Origin: Rubellimicrobium mesophilum DSM 19309
GTDB lineage: Bacteria > Pseudomonadota > Alphaproteobacteria > Rhodobacterales > Rhodobacteraceae
Reading direction: 5' to 3'
NCBI RefSeq assembly: GCF_000600335.2
Contig: NZ_KK088553.1
Span: forward strand, 40,236-104,235
DNA: 64,000 nt
Shown here: piece after piece, positions 18,236 to 27,254 of the stretch
Position numbering within the stretch: position 1 is the first letter of the stretch
How the letters are laid out: every line of letters starts with the position of its first letter
The notes under the pieces: generated by a model
Seen by the model: only the letters and a program-made list of their open reading frames with translations
What the model was told of the DNA's origin: nothing
Database searches by the model: none
Position numbers and translations under genes: made by a program

Positions 18236-18344
18236 GGGCGTGCGTCCTTATGTGGAACCGGCCGGAGACGCGCCCCGGCCCCTCTGGCCTGTCCTAGACC
18301 GTGCAGGCGCAGCGAGCAACCGGCAAACCTGACGCAGGGTCCGC

Positions 18345-19133
18345 CTAGAGCCGGGCCCGGGGCCGCCCGAAGAGGTAGCCCTGCAGGAAGTCCACCCCCA
18401 GCGCCCGCATCCGCGCCGCCTCGGCCTCGCTCTCCACCCCCTCGGCGATGGCGGACATGCCGAACTGGTGCGCCACCGCGATCAGCGCCCGCGCGACGAC
18501 CTGGTTGTCGGGCGAGGCCTCGATCCGGGCCACCAGCGAGCGGTCGATCTTCACGCAGTCGAAGCGGAAGTCCTTGAGCCGCCAGAACGACACCGCCCCG
18601 GCGCCGAAGTCGTCGAGCGCGAAGCTCACCCCCTTGGGCCGCATCTCGGCCATGAAGCGCGTGACCCGGTCGGGCAGCAGCATGGCCGAGGCCTCCCCGA
18701 TCTCCAGCGTCAGGCGGTGGCCCAGCCCCGCCACGCCCTCCTCGAGGATCTGGCGCCAGGTGGCGTTGCCGACCGACCGCGCCGACATGTTGATGGCGAG
18801 CCGCATCCGGGGATGCCGCCGCAACGCCTGCAGCCCGAGCCGCAGCGCCGCGCCGTCGAGGTCCCGGCCCAGCGGCGACTCCTCCACCGCGGCCATGAAG
18901 CTCTGGGCGGGGAGGATGCGGCCCACCTCGTCGAGGATGCGGATGAAGCCCTCGTGCAGCACCGTCTCGGGCGGCACGCCGGCCGTCACCACCGGCTGGA
19001 AGGCGAGCTGGACGCGGTCCTGGGCCAGCGCCTCGCGGATGAGGCGCGACAGGTCCGCCCGGTGGGGGACGACGCGCGGCTCCACCGTCTCCGCCATGGA
19101 GTCCTGGATCGCGGTCATGGTCTGGGGCGTCAT
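18345..19133 (-). CDS. Stand-alone EAL domain protein (putative cyclic-di-GMP phosphodiesterase)
   Basis: A 262-residue soluble protein that is essentially one EAL domain, without GGDEF, PAS or membrane segments. The signature is EGF (residues 61-63) in place of EAL, but the usual catalytic set is present: E61, N115, E144, D174-D175 in DDFGAG, K195 in KIDRSL, E231 in AEGVE and Q251. It may thus hydrolyse c-di-GMP or only bind it. Start ATG 19133 was chosen because GGGAGG precedes it; the frame is open further upstream but reads into the moaE terminus. Monocistronic, 55 bases downstream of moaE. Confidence 0.78.
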   Translation of the reverse strand: MTPQTMTAIQDSMAETVEPRVVPHRADLSRLIREALAQDRVQLAFQPVVTAGVPPETVLHEGFIRILDEVGRILPAQSFMAAVEESPLGRDLDGAALRLGLQALRRHPRMRLAINMSARSVGNATWRQILEEGVAGLGHRLTLEIGEASAMLLPDRVTRFMAEMRPKGVSFALDDFGAGAVSFWRLKDFRFDCVKIDRSLVARIEASPDNQVVARALIAVAHQFGMSAIAEGVESEAEAARMRALGVDFLQGYLFGRPRARL

Positions 19134-19188
19134 GCCTGCCTCCCTCTGGGTCCCGGGGGCAGCATGGCCGACGCGGATTAAGGCCGGG

Positions 19189-19635
19189 TTAAGGTCCGGC
19201 CCATCGGTGCAGCGCCGCCTCGTCCTCGTCCCTGGACGCAACCCAGGCGGCGCCCTCGGCCCGGTGCTCCTTCTTCCAGAAGGGCGCGCGGGACTTGAGC
19301 CAGTCCATCAGGAACTCCGCCGCCTCGAAGGCCTCTCGGCGATGCCGGGACGCCGTCAGCACCATCATGATCGGCTCCCCGGCCGCGATGCGCCCGTGCC
19401 GGTGGATCACCCGGACGGCCGAGAGCCCGAAGCGCCCCCGGGCCTCCTCGATCATGGCGGCGATGGCCGATTCGGTCATGCCGGGATAGTGCTCGATCTC
19501 CAGCGTCCCCATCCCGCCGTCGGACCGCGCCACGCCCGTGAAGCTGACCACCGCGCCCGCCTCGCCCACCCCGGCCGAGAAGCCCGTGAGCTCCGCCCCG
19601 GGGTCGAAGGGCGCGGCGTCCACCCGGACCTCCAT
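19189..19635 (-). CDS. moaE: Molybdopterin synthase catalytic subunit
   Basis: A 148-residue MoaE. Family features: SFTGVARSDG, LEIEHYPGM, RVIHRHGRIAAGEPI, FLMDWLKSRAPFWKKE with the lysines that contact the MoaD tail and precursor Z. With MoaD it inserts two sulfurs into precursor Z to form molybdopterin in the cytoplasm. Its start is 1 base past the moaD stop, so the subunits are made together from the pgsA-moaD-moaE operon, a common order in Rhodobacterales. Confidence 0.92.
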   Translation of the reverse strand: MEVRVDAAPFDPGAELTGFSAGVGEAGAVVSFTGVARSDGGMGTLEIEHYPGMTESAIAAMIEEARGRFGLSAVRVIHRHGRIAAGEPIMMVLTASRHRREAFEAAEFLMDWLKSRAPFWKKEHRAEGAAWVASRDEDEAALHRWAGP

Positions 19636-19636
19636 C

Positions 19637-19885
19637 TCAGCCCCCCGTCATCGGCGGGAAGAAGGCCACCTCCCGCGCGCCCCCGAGCGGCGCGTCGAGC
19701 CCGGCGAGCTTCTGGTCCACCGCCACCCGCACCGCGCGGAGGTCCGAGAAGGCGAGCGCATGGCCCTCGCTCCGGCCCTTCAGCTCCTCGACGAGGGCGG
19801 CCACGTTGGGGGCCCGGGTCTCCACGCTCTCGCGCGAGGTCCCGGCCCTCTCGCGCAGCCAGGCGAAGTAGAGCACCTCGATCAT
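19637..19885 (-). CDS. moaD: Molybdopterin synthase sulfur-carrier subunit
   Basis: An 82-residue ubiquitin-like protein (MIEVLYFAWLRERAG at the N terminus) ending in the required Gly-Gly of PPMTGG, which is adenylated and thiocarboxylated by MoeB-type enzymes. ATG at 19885 overlaps the pgsA stop by 4 bases; the moaE start follows its stop by 1 base. Length is normal for MoaD. The neighbours leave no reasonable alternative. Confidence 0.92.
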   Translation of the reverse strand: MIEVLYFAWLRERAGTSRESVETRAPNVAALVEELKGRSEGHALAFSDLRAVRVAVDQKLAGLDAPLGGAREVAFFPPMTGG

Positions 19886-20508
19886 GGCGCGTCCTTCAGA
19901 TAGGGGAGCGACTTCCGGAAGTAGTCCCAGCCGGTGACGGCGGTCAGCCCCGCCGCGACCCAGATCAGGAACAGCCCCAGCCAGGTCGCGATCCCCGCCC
20001 AGGTCGTCCCCGGCGGCAGGCCCACGCGCCCCACGCGCGGCGGCAGCGGCACGTCGAGCGTGGCGAGGCCCAGCCCCAGGAACAGCACCCCGATGGCCAC
20101 CATCTGCGCCGTCGTCTTCCACTTGGCGAGCTTCGTGACCTTCAGCGTCCCGGCCTTGTTGCCGAGGTATTCGCGCAGCCCCCCCACGAAGATCTCGCGG
20201 AACACGATCACCGTGGCGGGCAGGATGAGCCAGGGGTTCATCCCCGAATAGCCGGTGATGACGAAGATCGCGATCACCACCATGGCCTTGTCGGCGATGG
20301 GGTCGAGCATGGCGCCGAAGCGGCTCTCCTGCTTCCAGAGCCGGGCGAGGTGGCCGTCGAACCAGTCGGTGATCGCCGCGCCCACGAACAGCGTCAGCGC
20401 CAGGAAGTCGGCCCAGGGCCGGCTGAAGTAGAGGAACATGACCGGGACCCCCGGGGCCGCGCAGAGCCGCAGGACGGTGAGGATGTTCGGGATGGTCCAG
20501 ACGATCAT
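19882..20508 (-). CDS. pgsA: CDP-diacylglycerol--glycerol-3-phosphate 3-phosphatidyltransferase
   Basis: A 208-residue integral membrane protein with several hydrophobic segments. The CDP-alcohol phosphotransferase signature is complete: D-W-F-D-G-x2-A-R-x8-G-x3-D-x3-D (DWFDGHLAR then FGAMLDPIAD, about residues 48-73). The N terminus WTIPNILTVLRL is typical of PgsA. It makes phosphatidylglycerol phosphate in the inner membrane. First gene of an operon with moaD and moaE (4-base overlap), divergent from a DUF4236 gene. Confidence 0.93.
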   Translation of the reverse strand: MIVWTIPNILTVLRLCAAPGVPVMFLYFSRPWADFLALTLFVGAAITDWFDGHLARLWKQESRFGAMLDPIADKAMVVIAIFVITGYSGMNPWLILPATVIVFREIFVGGLREYLGNKAGTLKVTKLAKWKTTAQMVAIGVLFLGLGLATLDVPLPPRVGRVGLPPGTTWAGIATWLGLFLIWVAAGLTAVTGWDYFRKSLPYLKDAP

Positions 20509-20671
20509 GCGGAGCGATGTAGCGCCTTGGCCCGTTGGGGGGAAGCCACCCCGCCCCTGACGGAGCGTTGCGGCGGCGGTGCCTCATCCGACCGGCCCTG
20601 AAGGAGCGCCGCCTTCCGCGCGGTCCCGGCCCGGCTATGCTGGCGGGGTCACCTCCAACCGAAAGGCCGCC

Positions 20672-20923
20672 ATGGGCTTCCGCTTCCAGAGATCGCTCCG
20701 CCTCGCCCCCGGCCTCCGCCTGAACCTGAGCAAGAGCGGCGTCAGCGCCACGCTGGGCCGCCCCGGCGCCTCGGTGAACCTCAGCCGGCGCGGCGTCGAG
20801 GGCAGCGCGGGCCTCCCCGGGACGGGCCTGTCCTACCGCCAGCGCGTCGCCGGCCGGTCGGGGATTTCGGTCGCGGGCGCTGTCCTGGTCCTCGTGATCC
20901 TGGCGGTGTGGCTGCTTGCGTAA
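20672..20923 (+). CDS. DUF4236 family small membrane-anchored protein
   Basis: An 83-residue protein. The N-terminal 52 residues match the DUF4236 pattern (GFRFQRSLRLAPGLRLNLS, KSGVSATLGRPGASVNLSRR, GLPGTGLSYR); residues about 63-82 form one hydrophobic helix (SVAGAVLVLVILAVWLL). Function of the family is unknown. GAAAGG lies 8 bases before the ATG at 20672. It is divergent from pgsA and followed by a compositionally unusual stretch. Confidence 0.78.
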   Translation: MGFRFQRSLRLAPGLRLNLSKSGVSATLGRPGASVNLSRRGVEGSAGLPGTGLSYRQRVAGRSGISVAGAVLVLVILAVWLLA

Positions 20924-21023
20924 TCTTTGAGAGCCGGCCCAGAGTCGGATTTCACAAAATGAGCTTGCCCTTTGAACGAGCAGATCGGTAGCATTTGTTG
21001 CGTAACTTGGATGAGCCAGCCTC

Positions 21024-21236
21024 ATGGGAAACAAAGGCCATTTCGAGCTTGAGGGCGTTGGTGCCGTTGGGATGGGCACACAGCGCGGAAATTCAGGACC
21101 TACTGCCTCTGCAAAGACTAGCAGGAAGAAAGGAATCTACTTGGCTACGGCTATTCGTCGTCAAAGCGTTCAGGAAGCAGGTTTCGCAGCCAGAGCCGCC
21201 AAGAAGAGGCCCAAAAAGAAGAAGTTCAAACTGTAG
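21024..21236 (+). CDS. Small lysine-rich hypothetical protein in a low-GC patch
   Basis: A possible 70-residue protein beginning MGNKGHFELEG, glycine-rich at first, then strongly basic, ending KKRPKKKKFKL. No family is recognised. The bases 20930-21240 are clearly poorer in GC than the rest of the window and the codons use A and T at third positions (AAA, GCT, AGA), unlike every neighbour. No convincing ribosome site precedes the ATG. The tail looks like a nucleic-acid-binding or ribosome-associated basic tail, but this is only composition. It could be a recently acquired gene or a non-coding insert. Confidence 0.4.
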   Translation: MGNKGHFELEGVGAVGMGTQRGNSGPTASAKTSRKKGIYLATAIRRQSVQEAGFAARAAKKRPKKKKFKL

Positions 21237-21266
21237 GACAATGAGCAGAATGTGGGTGCTTCGTTC

Positions 21267-23141
21267 TCACCCCTTCTCGTGGAAATACCCGTAGATCGTC
21301 TCGGCCAGCGTGTCCGACACCCCGGGCACCGCCTTGAGGTCCACCAGCGCCGCGCGGCTCACCGCCTTGGCGCTGCCGAAATGCTGGAGCAGCGCCCGCT
21401 TCCGCGTCGCCCCCACGCCCGGGATCTCGTCGAGCGGGTTCGCGAGCAGGCTCTTGGCCCGCTTGGCCCGGTGCGTGCCGATGGCGAAGCGGTGCGCCTC
21501 GTCCCGCAGCCGCTGGACGAAGTAGAGCACCGGGTCGTTGTGGGGCAGCGCCATGGGCCGCTTGCCGATCCGGTGGAACTCCTCCTTGCCGAGGTCGCGG
21601 TCGATGCCCTTGGCGACGCCCACCATCGGGATGTCGTGGACCCCCAGCTCGGCCAGCACCTCGTAGACCGCCGAGACCTGCCCCTGCCCGCCGTCGATGA
21701 GCAGGAGGTCGGGCCAGGCGGGCGACTCGCGGTCCGGGTCCTCCTTGAGGAGGCGCGTGAAGCGGCGCGTCAGCACCTCCTTCATCATGCCGAAGTCGTC
21801 GCCGGGCTTGGCGGTCTCGATGTTGAACTTGCGGTACTGGCCCTTGTCGAAGCCGTTCGGCCCCGAGACCACGAAGGCGCCGATCGCGTTCGTCCCCATG
21901 ATGTGGGAGTTGTCGTAGATCTCGATCCGGCGCGGGACGCCCGGCAGCTCGAACTTCTCCGCGAGGCCCTCCAAGAGCTTCGCCTGCGCCGCCGACTCGC
22001 TCATGCGGCGGGCGAGGCTCTCGCGGGCGTTCCGCAGCGCGCCCTCGACCAATTCGGCCTTCTCGCCCCGCTGGGGCACCACGAGGTCGATCCGCCGCCG
22101 CGCCTTCTCCGAGAGAGCGGCCATCAGCACCTCGGGCTCGTCCACGCCGTTCGACGCGAGGATCAGCGGCGGCGGGTCCCGGTCCGAGTAGAACTGCCCC
22201 AGGAAGGCCTGCATGACCTCGGCCGGATCGTCGTCGCCGGCAAGGCGCGGATAGAAGTCGTGGTTGCCCCAGTTCTGGTGGGCGCGGATGAAGAAGACCT
22301 GCACGCAGGCCTGCCCGCCCTCCATGTGGAGCGCGACGATGTCGGCCTCCGCGACCGTCCTCGGGTTGATCCCCTGCGCGGTCTGCACCTGCGTCAGCGC
22401 CTTGATCCGGTCGCGCAGCGCCGCCGCGCGCTCGAACTCCATGGCCTCGGAGGCCTCCTGCATCTGGCGGGCCAAGGTCTCCTGCACCTTGGTCGTCCTG
22501 CCCGACAGGAACCTCGCGGCGTCGAAGACCGAATCCGCGTAGTCGTCCTCGGAGATCAGGCCCACGCAAGGCGCGCTGCACCGCTTGATCTGGTGCAGCA
22601 GGCAGGGCCGCGTGCGCGACGAGAACACCGAATCCGTGCAGCTCCGCAGCAGGAACGCCTTCTGGAGCTGGTTCAGCGTCCGGTTCACCGCCCCGGCGCT
22701 CGCGAAGGGCCCGAAGTAGTCGCCCTTGTCCGTCCGCGCCCCCCGGTGCTTGCGGATCTGGGGAAAGCGGTGCGCGCTGATGATGATGTTCGGAAACGAC
22801 TTGTCGTCCCGCAGCAGCACGTTGTAGCGCGGCTTGAGCTGCTTGATGAGGTTCTGCTCCAGGAGCAGCGCCTCCGTCTCGGTCCTCGTGGTCAGGAACA
22901 TCATCGACGCCGTCTCCCGGATCATCCGGGCGATGCGATGGCTGTGCCCCGAGGGCCGGGCGTAGTTCGACACCCGCGCCTTCAGGTTCTTGGCCTTGCC
23001 GACATAGAGGACGCGGTTCTCCGCATCGAGCATCCGGTAGACGCCGGGGGAGGAGTCGAGCTGGCGCAGGTAGGCCGCGATGCGTTCGTGCCCCGTGAGG
23101 GCGGGCATCTCGGGCGTCTGGGGGATCAGGTCGTCGGGCAT
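21267..23141 (-). CDS. uvrC: UvrABC system protein C
   Basis: A 624-residue excinuclease subunit with all domains: GIY-YIG nuclease at about 30-110 ([19 protein letters not shown]), a cysteine region (RCSAPC), the UVR motif (about 210-245, [16 protein letters not shown]), the RNase H-like C-terminal nuclease ([22 protein letters not shown]) and tandem helix-hairpin-helix motifs at the end ([18 protein letters not shown]). It makes both incisions around bulky DNA lesions bound by UvrB. ATG 23141 preferred over a TTG at 23168 that would add nine residues. Upstream lies a non-coding gap with two DnaA boxes. Confidence 0.95.
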   Translation of the reverse strand: MPDDLIPQTPEMPALTGHERIAAYLRQLDSSPGVYRMLDAENRVLYVGKAKNLKARVSNYARPSGHSHRIARMIRETASMMFLTTRTETEALLLEQNLIKQLKPRYNVLLRDDKSFPNIIISAHRFPQIRKHRGARTDKGDYFGPFASAGAVNRTLNQLQKAFLLRSCTDSVFSSRTRPCLLHQIKRCSAPCVGLISEDDYADSVFDAARFLSGRTTKVQETLARQMQEASEAMEFERAAALRDRIKALTQVQTAQGINPRTVAEADIVALHMEGGQACVQVFFIRAHQNWGNHDFYPRLAGDDDPAEVMQAFLGQFYSDRDPPPLILASNGVDEPEVLMAALSEKARRRIDLVVPQRGEKAELVEGALRNARESLARRMSESAAQAKLLEGLAEKFELPGVPRRIEIYDNSHIMGTNAIGAFVVSGPNGFDKGQYRKFNIETAKPGDDFGMMKEVLTRRFTRLLKEDPDRESPAWPDLLLIDGGQGQVSAVYEVLAELGVHDIPMVGVAKGIDRDLGKEEFHRIGKRPMALPHNDPVLYFVQRLRDEAHRFAIGTHRAKRAKSLLANPLDEIPGVGATRKRALLQHFGSAKAVSRAALVDLKAVPGVSDTLAETIYGYFHEKG

Positions 23142-23203
23142 GGCGCTGTCGATGGTGTGGAAGGGCAATCTAATGCGGGTCGCGGGGACGAAACAGCCCC
23201 GGC

Positions 23204-23212
23204 TGTGGATAA
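23204..23212 (+). promoter_or_regulatory. Perfect DnaA box (TGTGGATAA)
   Basis: Exact reverse complement of TTATCCACA. Lies 62 bases upstream of the uvrC start, in the gap between uvrC and the SDR gene, and is embedded in CTGTGGATAACT, which recurs 173 bases away in the same direction. Confidence 0.55.
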
Positions 23213-23376
23213 CTCGGGGGACGGAACGCCGCGACTCAGGTCGGACGTTCGAGCCTTCGCAGCCGCAGCGTGAGAGTCGCCCCCGAAGCTACGGCCCTGT
23301 CGGGATTCGGTTTTTCCTGCGGCAGCGCAGCATCCCGAGGCTGCCGCGGACTTTTCCCAACCCCCGGTGGAGAAGC

Positions 23377-23385
23377 TGTGGATAA
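23377..23385 (+). promoter_or_regulatory. Second perfect DnaA box (TGTGGATAA)
   Basis: Same 12-base context as the copy at 23204-23212 and same orientation; this one lies 4 bases past the stop of the SDR gene (23389). Two exact copies so close together in GC-rich DNA are unlikely by chance, but a regulatory or replication role is unproven. Confidence 0.55.
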
Positions 23386-23388
23386 CTT

Positions 23389-24165
23389 TCAGCCCGGCCC
23401 CAGGATGTCCGGCGTCCTCCACCCCAGGTGCTGCCCGCCGTCCACGAGCAGCAGCTCTCCCGTCACCGCCTTGGCGTCGAGGAGGTAGCCCAGCGCCGCC
23501 ACGATGTCCTCGGGGTTGGAGCCCCGCCCCAGCACCGTCGCGGCGCGCTGGCGGGCGAAGTGGCTCTCGCTCTGCCGATGCCCCCGGACCGTCGGCCCCG
23601 GCCCGATCCCGTTGACCCGCACCCGGGGCGCCAGCGCCTGCGCCGCCGTCTGCGTCAGCGTCCAGAGCCCCGCTTTGGCCAGGGTGTAGGTCATGAACTC
23701 CGGCGTCAGCTTCCGCACCCGCTGGTCGATCATGTTGACCACGAGACCCTGCGCCACCGGCTCGCCGTTCCCGTCCTTCACCGGCTCCGGCACCTGCTTG
23801 GCGAGCGCCTGGATCAGCAGGAACGGCGCGCGGAGGTTGGAGCCGAAGTGCCGATCCCACTTCTCCCGCGTGGCGGTCGAAATGTTGTCGTACTCGAAGA
23901 TCGAGGCGCTGTTGACGAGGACGGTGATCGGCCCCCCCAGCGCCTCTGCGGCCTTCGGCAGCAGCGCCGCCGTCGCCCCTTCGTCGAGGAGGTCCGCCTG
24001 CAGCGCCACCGCGCGCCGGCCCATCCCCTCGATCTCGCGCACCACCTCCTCGGCGCCCTCGCGCGAGCCGTTGTAGTGCACCGCCACGTCGTGCCCGCGC
24101 TCCGCGAGCTTGAGCGCCATGGCCCGCCCGAGCCGCGCCCCCGCCCCGGTGACGAGCGCCCTCAT
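23389..24165 (-). CDS. Short-chain dehydrogenase, pteridine reductase / FolM-like
   Basis: A 258-residue SDR. The cofactor motif is VTGAGARLGRAMA at the N terminus; HYNGSREGAEEV marks NADP preference; the catalytic region reads MTYTLAKAG (Tyr and Lys present), with NMIDQRVRKLTPEFM before it, like pteridine reductases and FolM (dihydromonapterin reductase), which lack the usual serine. GPGPTVRG fits the same group. It is followed with 4-base overlap by a short membrane protein gene and an SppA-type protease gene upstream on the same strand. Substrate inference is moderate. Confidence 0.75.
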   Translation of the reverse strand: MRALVTGAGARLGRAMALKLAERGHDVAVHYNGSREGAEEVVREIEGMGRRAVALQADLLDEGATAALLPKAAEALGGPITVLVNSASIFEYDNISTATREKWDRHFGSNLRAPFLLIQALAKQVPEPVKDGNGEPVAQGLVVNMIDQRVRKLTPEFMTYTLAKAGLWTLTQTAAQALAPRVRVNGIGPGPTVRGHRQSESHFARQRAATVLGRGSNPEDIVAALGYLLDAKAVTGELLLVDGGQHLGWRTPDILGPG

Positions 24166-24374
24166 GGCCGACCGCAGGCGCAGGGTCCCGGGCCGATGCG
24201 GCGACGGCCGCAGCCGGGGCAGTAGGGGTCGCGCTTGGCCGAGGGGCGCGGCGGCGTGATCTCGGGCGAGGCGCGACGGGCCAAGGTCCGGCGCTTCGGC
24301 CCCCGGAAGCGGCCCCAGATGGCGATGGCCACCATGAACAGCAGGAACAGGATCGCCGACTTGATGAGGATCAC
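24162..24374 (-). CDS. Small membrane protein with C-terminal Cys-rich motif
   Basis: A 70-residue protein starting with GTG at 24374. Residues 2-20 are a hydrophobic helix; a basic linker follows (GPKRRTLARR) and the C terminus carries CPGCGRR and CACGRP, a CxxC...CxC pattern that could bind zinc. It overlaps sppA upstream (GTGA) and the SDR gene downstream (ATGA), so all three are translationally coupled. The tight coupling and conserved reading are the evidence that it is real; function unknown. Confidence 0.65.
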   Translation of the reverse strand: MILIKSAILFLLFMVAIAIWGRFRGPKRRTLARRASPEITPPRPSAKRDPYCPGCGRRRIGPGPCACGRP

Positions 24375-25168
24375 AGCCCGAACCGGGCGAAGGCCGCCCG
24401 CTCCTCCACGAGGCCCGCCGCCTCCTCGGCCAGCGACAGCCCGAACCGCGACAGCAGCGACCGCCGCTGCCCGTAGCGGCGCACGCGCACCTTCTCGCCG
24501 AAGCGGGACCGGAGCACCGGGCCGATATGCCCGATCCCGTCCGCGAGGCCCTGGCTCACCGCCCGCTCGCCGATCCAGACCTCGCCGGTGAACAGGTCCG
24601 GGTCGTCCTTGAGCTTCGAACCCCGTCGCCCCCGCACCTGCGCGATGAACACGTCATGCAGTTGCGAGAGCCACCGGTCGAGCCTCTCCACGTCCTCCGG
24701 CTTCTCGGGCCGGAACGGGTCGAGCAGCGACTTCGACCGCCCCGCCGTGTGGACCCGCCGCTCCACCCCCAGCCGCGCGATCAGGTCCTGGAAGCCGAAG
24801 CCCGCGCTGATGACCCCGATGGAGCCCAGCATGGACCCCGGATCGCACCAGATCTCGTCCGCGGCGGTGGCGAGCCAGTAGCCCCCCGAGGCCGCCACAT
24901 CCTCGACGAAGGCCAGCACCGGCACCCGCTTCTCCTCCGCAAGCCGCCGGATGCGTCCGGCGATCAGGGAGGACTGCACGGGCGAGCCGCCGGGCGAATT
25001 GATCTGGAGCGCGACGGCCACCGGCTTGGCCTTGAACGCCGCCTCGATGGCGGGCGCGAGTCCCGCGTCGGTCAGAGACCGCGCCCCCATGCCGATGGCG
25101 CCCTGCAGGCGCAGCACCGAGACCGTGGGACGTCGCTTCAGGCGGAGGAGGTCGGGAAGGGACTGCAT
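24371..25168 (-). CDS. S49 family peptidase (SppA/SohB-like)
   Basis: A 265-residue serine protease with the Ser-Lys dyad of the S49 family: S94 in AASGGYW and K146 in GRSKSLLDPF; NSPGGSPVQSS forms the oxyanion-binding loop. It lacks an obvious N-terminal membrane anchor and is of the short, single-domain type. Such enzymes degrade signal peptides or membrane-protein fragments. ATG 25168 was chosen; a GTG three codons upstream is possible. First gene of a three-gene overlapping operon. Confidence 0.87.
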   Translation of the reverse strand: MQSLPDLLRLKRRPTVSVLRLQGAIGMGARSLTDAGLAPAIEAAFKAKPVAVALQINSPGGSPVQSSLIAGRIRRLAEEKRVPVLAFVEDVAASGGYWLATAADEIWCDPGSMLGSIGVISAGFGFQDLIARLGVERRVHTAGRSKSLLDPFRPEKPEDVERLDRWLSQLHDVFIAQVRGRRGSKLKDDPDLFTGEVWIGERAVSQGLADGIGHIGPVLRSRFGEKVRVRRYGQRRSLLSRFGLSLAEEAAGLVEERAAFARFGL

Positions 25169-25206
25169 GGTCCGCACCTAAGCCCCGGCCCCCGCCCGCG
25201 CAAGGC

Positions 25207-25969
25207 TCAGCGCCGGAGCCGCCAGCCCGTGCGGAAGATCCACCAGACCACGCTCAGGCAGATCGCGGTGAAGGCCGCGATGGCGAGGAGCGAGACCCCC
25301 ACCGGCACGTCCGCCATGCCGAAGAACGACCAGCGGAAGCCCGAGATCAGGTAGACCACCGGATTGATGAGCGCCACCTTCTGCCAGACCCCCGGCAGCA
25401 TGGAGATGGAGTAGAAGCCTACCCCCCAGGAACACGAGCGGCGAGATGACGAGGAGCGGGATGAGCTGGAGCTGCTCGAAGTTCGAGGCCCAGATGCCGA
25501 TGATGAAGCCGAGGAGCGCGAAGCTCACGCAGGTCAGCACCAGGAAGGCCAGCATCGCGAAGGGATGCGCGATCTGGATGTCCACGAAGAACCAGCTCGT
25601 GACGAGGATGATGATCCCGATGATGAAGGACTTGCTGGCCGCCGCGCCGACGTAGCCCAGCACCGCCTCGAAGAAGCTCACGGGGGCCGAGAGGATCTCG
25701 AAGATCGTGCCGATGAACTTGGGGAAGTAGATGCCGAAGCTCGCGTTCGAGATGCCCTGCGTGATGACCGACAGCATTATGAGGCCGGGGACGATGAAGG
25801 CCCCGTAGGAGACCCCCTCGACCTCCTGGATGCGTCCGCCGATGGCCGCGCCGAAGACCACGAAGTAGAGCGAGGTCGACAGCACCGGCGCGATCAGCGA
25901 CTGCGTCACCGTGCGGAAGAAGCGCCCCATCTCCTGCACGTAGATGGCCCGGACCGCGAAGAGGTTCAT
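25207..25969 (-). CDS. ABC-2 type transporter permease (frameshifted)
   Basis: The N-terminal part (from ATG 25969, [19 protein letters not shown]) and the last 64 residues ([19 protein letters not shown] onward) are in different frames. Joined near the motif SPLVFLGG, they make a 253-residue, six-helix ABC-2 permease of normal length. One extra base at about 25417-25427 (in GCC/CCCCCC) explains the break: removing one restores [12 protein letters not shown]. The start overlaps the ATPase stop by 4 bases. Family resembles the YadH-type permeases that pair with YadG-type ATPases, of unknown substrate. Probably intact in the organism. Confidence 0.83.
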
Positions 25970-26907
25970 TCCGCCGCCTCCCGCTCGTCGCCATGCACGA
26001 GTCCCACGAAGATGTCCTCCAGCGACGAGGCCTCGGTGTCGAGGTCGGCGACCGTGATCCCCGCCGCGGCCAGCGCGGACAGGAGCGTGGCGATCCCCGT
26101 CCGCTCGGCCTTGGTGTCGTAGTGGTAGGTCAGCCGCCGCCCGCCCTCCTCGAGGGTGAGGTGGAACTGGGCCAGGCCCTCCGGCACGGCGTTCAGCGGC
26201 TGCTGGAGGGTCACGTGCAGGACCTTCTGCCCCATCTGCTGCATGAGCCGGGCCTTCTCCTCGACCAGCAGGATGCGTCCCTTGGAGATCACCGCCACGC
26301 GGTCGGCGATGGCCTCGGCCTCCTCGATGTAGTGGGTCGTCAGGATGATGGTGACGCCCGACCGGCGCAGCTCCGCCACCACGCGCCACATGTCGCGGCG
26401 CAGCTCCACGTCCACGCCCGCCGAGGGCTCGTCGAGGAACAGCACGCGCGGCTCGTGGGCCAGGGCCTTGGCGATCAGCACCCGCCGCTTCATCCCGCCC
26501 GAGAGCTCCATCACCTTGGCGTCCCGCTTGTCCCAGAGGGAGAGCTGGCGGAGCACCTTCTCGACATGGGCGTCGTCCTTGGGCTTGCCGAAGAGCCCGC
26601 GCGAGAAGGCCACGGTGCGATGCACCTTCTCGAAGGGCTCCAGGCTGATCTCCTGCGGCACCAGCCCGATGAGGTCCCGCGCCGCCCGCCAGTCGCGGGC
26701 GATGTCGTGCCCGCCCACGGTGGCGGTGCCCGAGGTGATCCGGTTGATCCCGCAGACGGCGGAGATGAGCGTCGTCTTGCCCGCCCCGTTGGGGCCGAGC
26801 AGCGCCAGGATCTCGCCTTCCTCGATCTCGAGGGAGACGCCCTTGAGCGCCTCGAAGCCCGAGTCGTAGGTCTTGCGCAGGTCGCGGATGGAGAGGATCG
26901 GCGCCAT
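25966..26907 (-). CDS. ABC transporter ATP-binding protein (ABC-2 exporter, YadG-like)
   Basis: A 313-residue ATPase. Walker A GPNGAGKT at residues 38-45; Q-loop [10 protein letters not shown]; signature LSGGMKRR; Walker [13 protein letters not shown]; switch histidine in [12 protein letters not shown]-terminal extension of about 90 residues follows the nucleotide-binding domain, as is common for exporters of polysaccharide, antibiotic or lipid type. It is encoded with a single permease gene, so the transporter would be a dimer of each. Substrate cannot be told. Confidence 0.88.
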   Translation of the reverse strand: MAPILSIRDLRKTYDSGFEALKGVSLEIEEGEILALLGPNGAGKTTLISAVCGINRITSGTATVGGHDIARDWRAARDLIGLVPQEISLEPFEKVHRTVAFSRGLFGKPKDDAHVEKVLRQLSLWDKRDAKVMELSGGMKRRVLIAKALAHEPRVLFLDEPSAGVDVELRRDMWRVVAELRRSGVTIILTTHYIEEAEAIADRVAVISKGRILLVEEKARLMQQMGQKVLHVTLQQPLNAVPEGLAQFHLTLEEGGRRLTYHYDTKAERTGIATLLSALAAAGITVADLDTEASSLEDIFVGLVHGDEREAAE

Positions 26908-27254
26908 GGGACCTCCGTTCAGGGTGCGACTTGGTAACGCAGCCGCGAGCCCCGGCCAAGGCGGAATACCCTACCCGGTCGGGCAGGTCCCGCGACATGA
27001 CCGGCGACATGACGAGGACGCTTCGGCTCGCCCCCGACCACGTGCCCCGGGCCCACCGCGAGACCGAGGACCCGGGGCCGGCGGCCCACGCCGGGCGCGG
27101 CCGAGCCGATCGAAGGGCGGGTCCCCGACTGACCCGCCCGTGTCCGGCGATCCCCTGCTTCCACCCTGCCGCTGCCGGGCCGCCGGATGACGGCCCCGGC
27201 GCTTGACGAGCGGCCCGGGCTGGCCTCGACTGCGGGCGCATCTCCCGAGGTCCC
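26908..27254. other. Divergent intergenic region, no gene seen
   Basis: This 347-base gap separates the ABC exporter operon from the flavoprotein gene read the other way, so both promoters should lie here. It is GC-rich, has short repeats of GACATGAC (around 26995-27012) and a possible -35 element TTGACG near 27205, but I see no clear -10 box, no structured RNA and no coding frame with family similarity. Confidence 0.5.

Noticed and set aside
23169..23388. Chromosome origin at the two DnaA boxes
   Set aside because: Only two boxes, no AT-rich unwinding element and no dnaA, hemE, gidA or par genes nearby.
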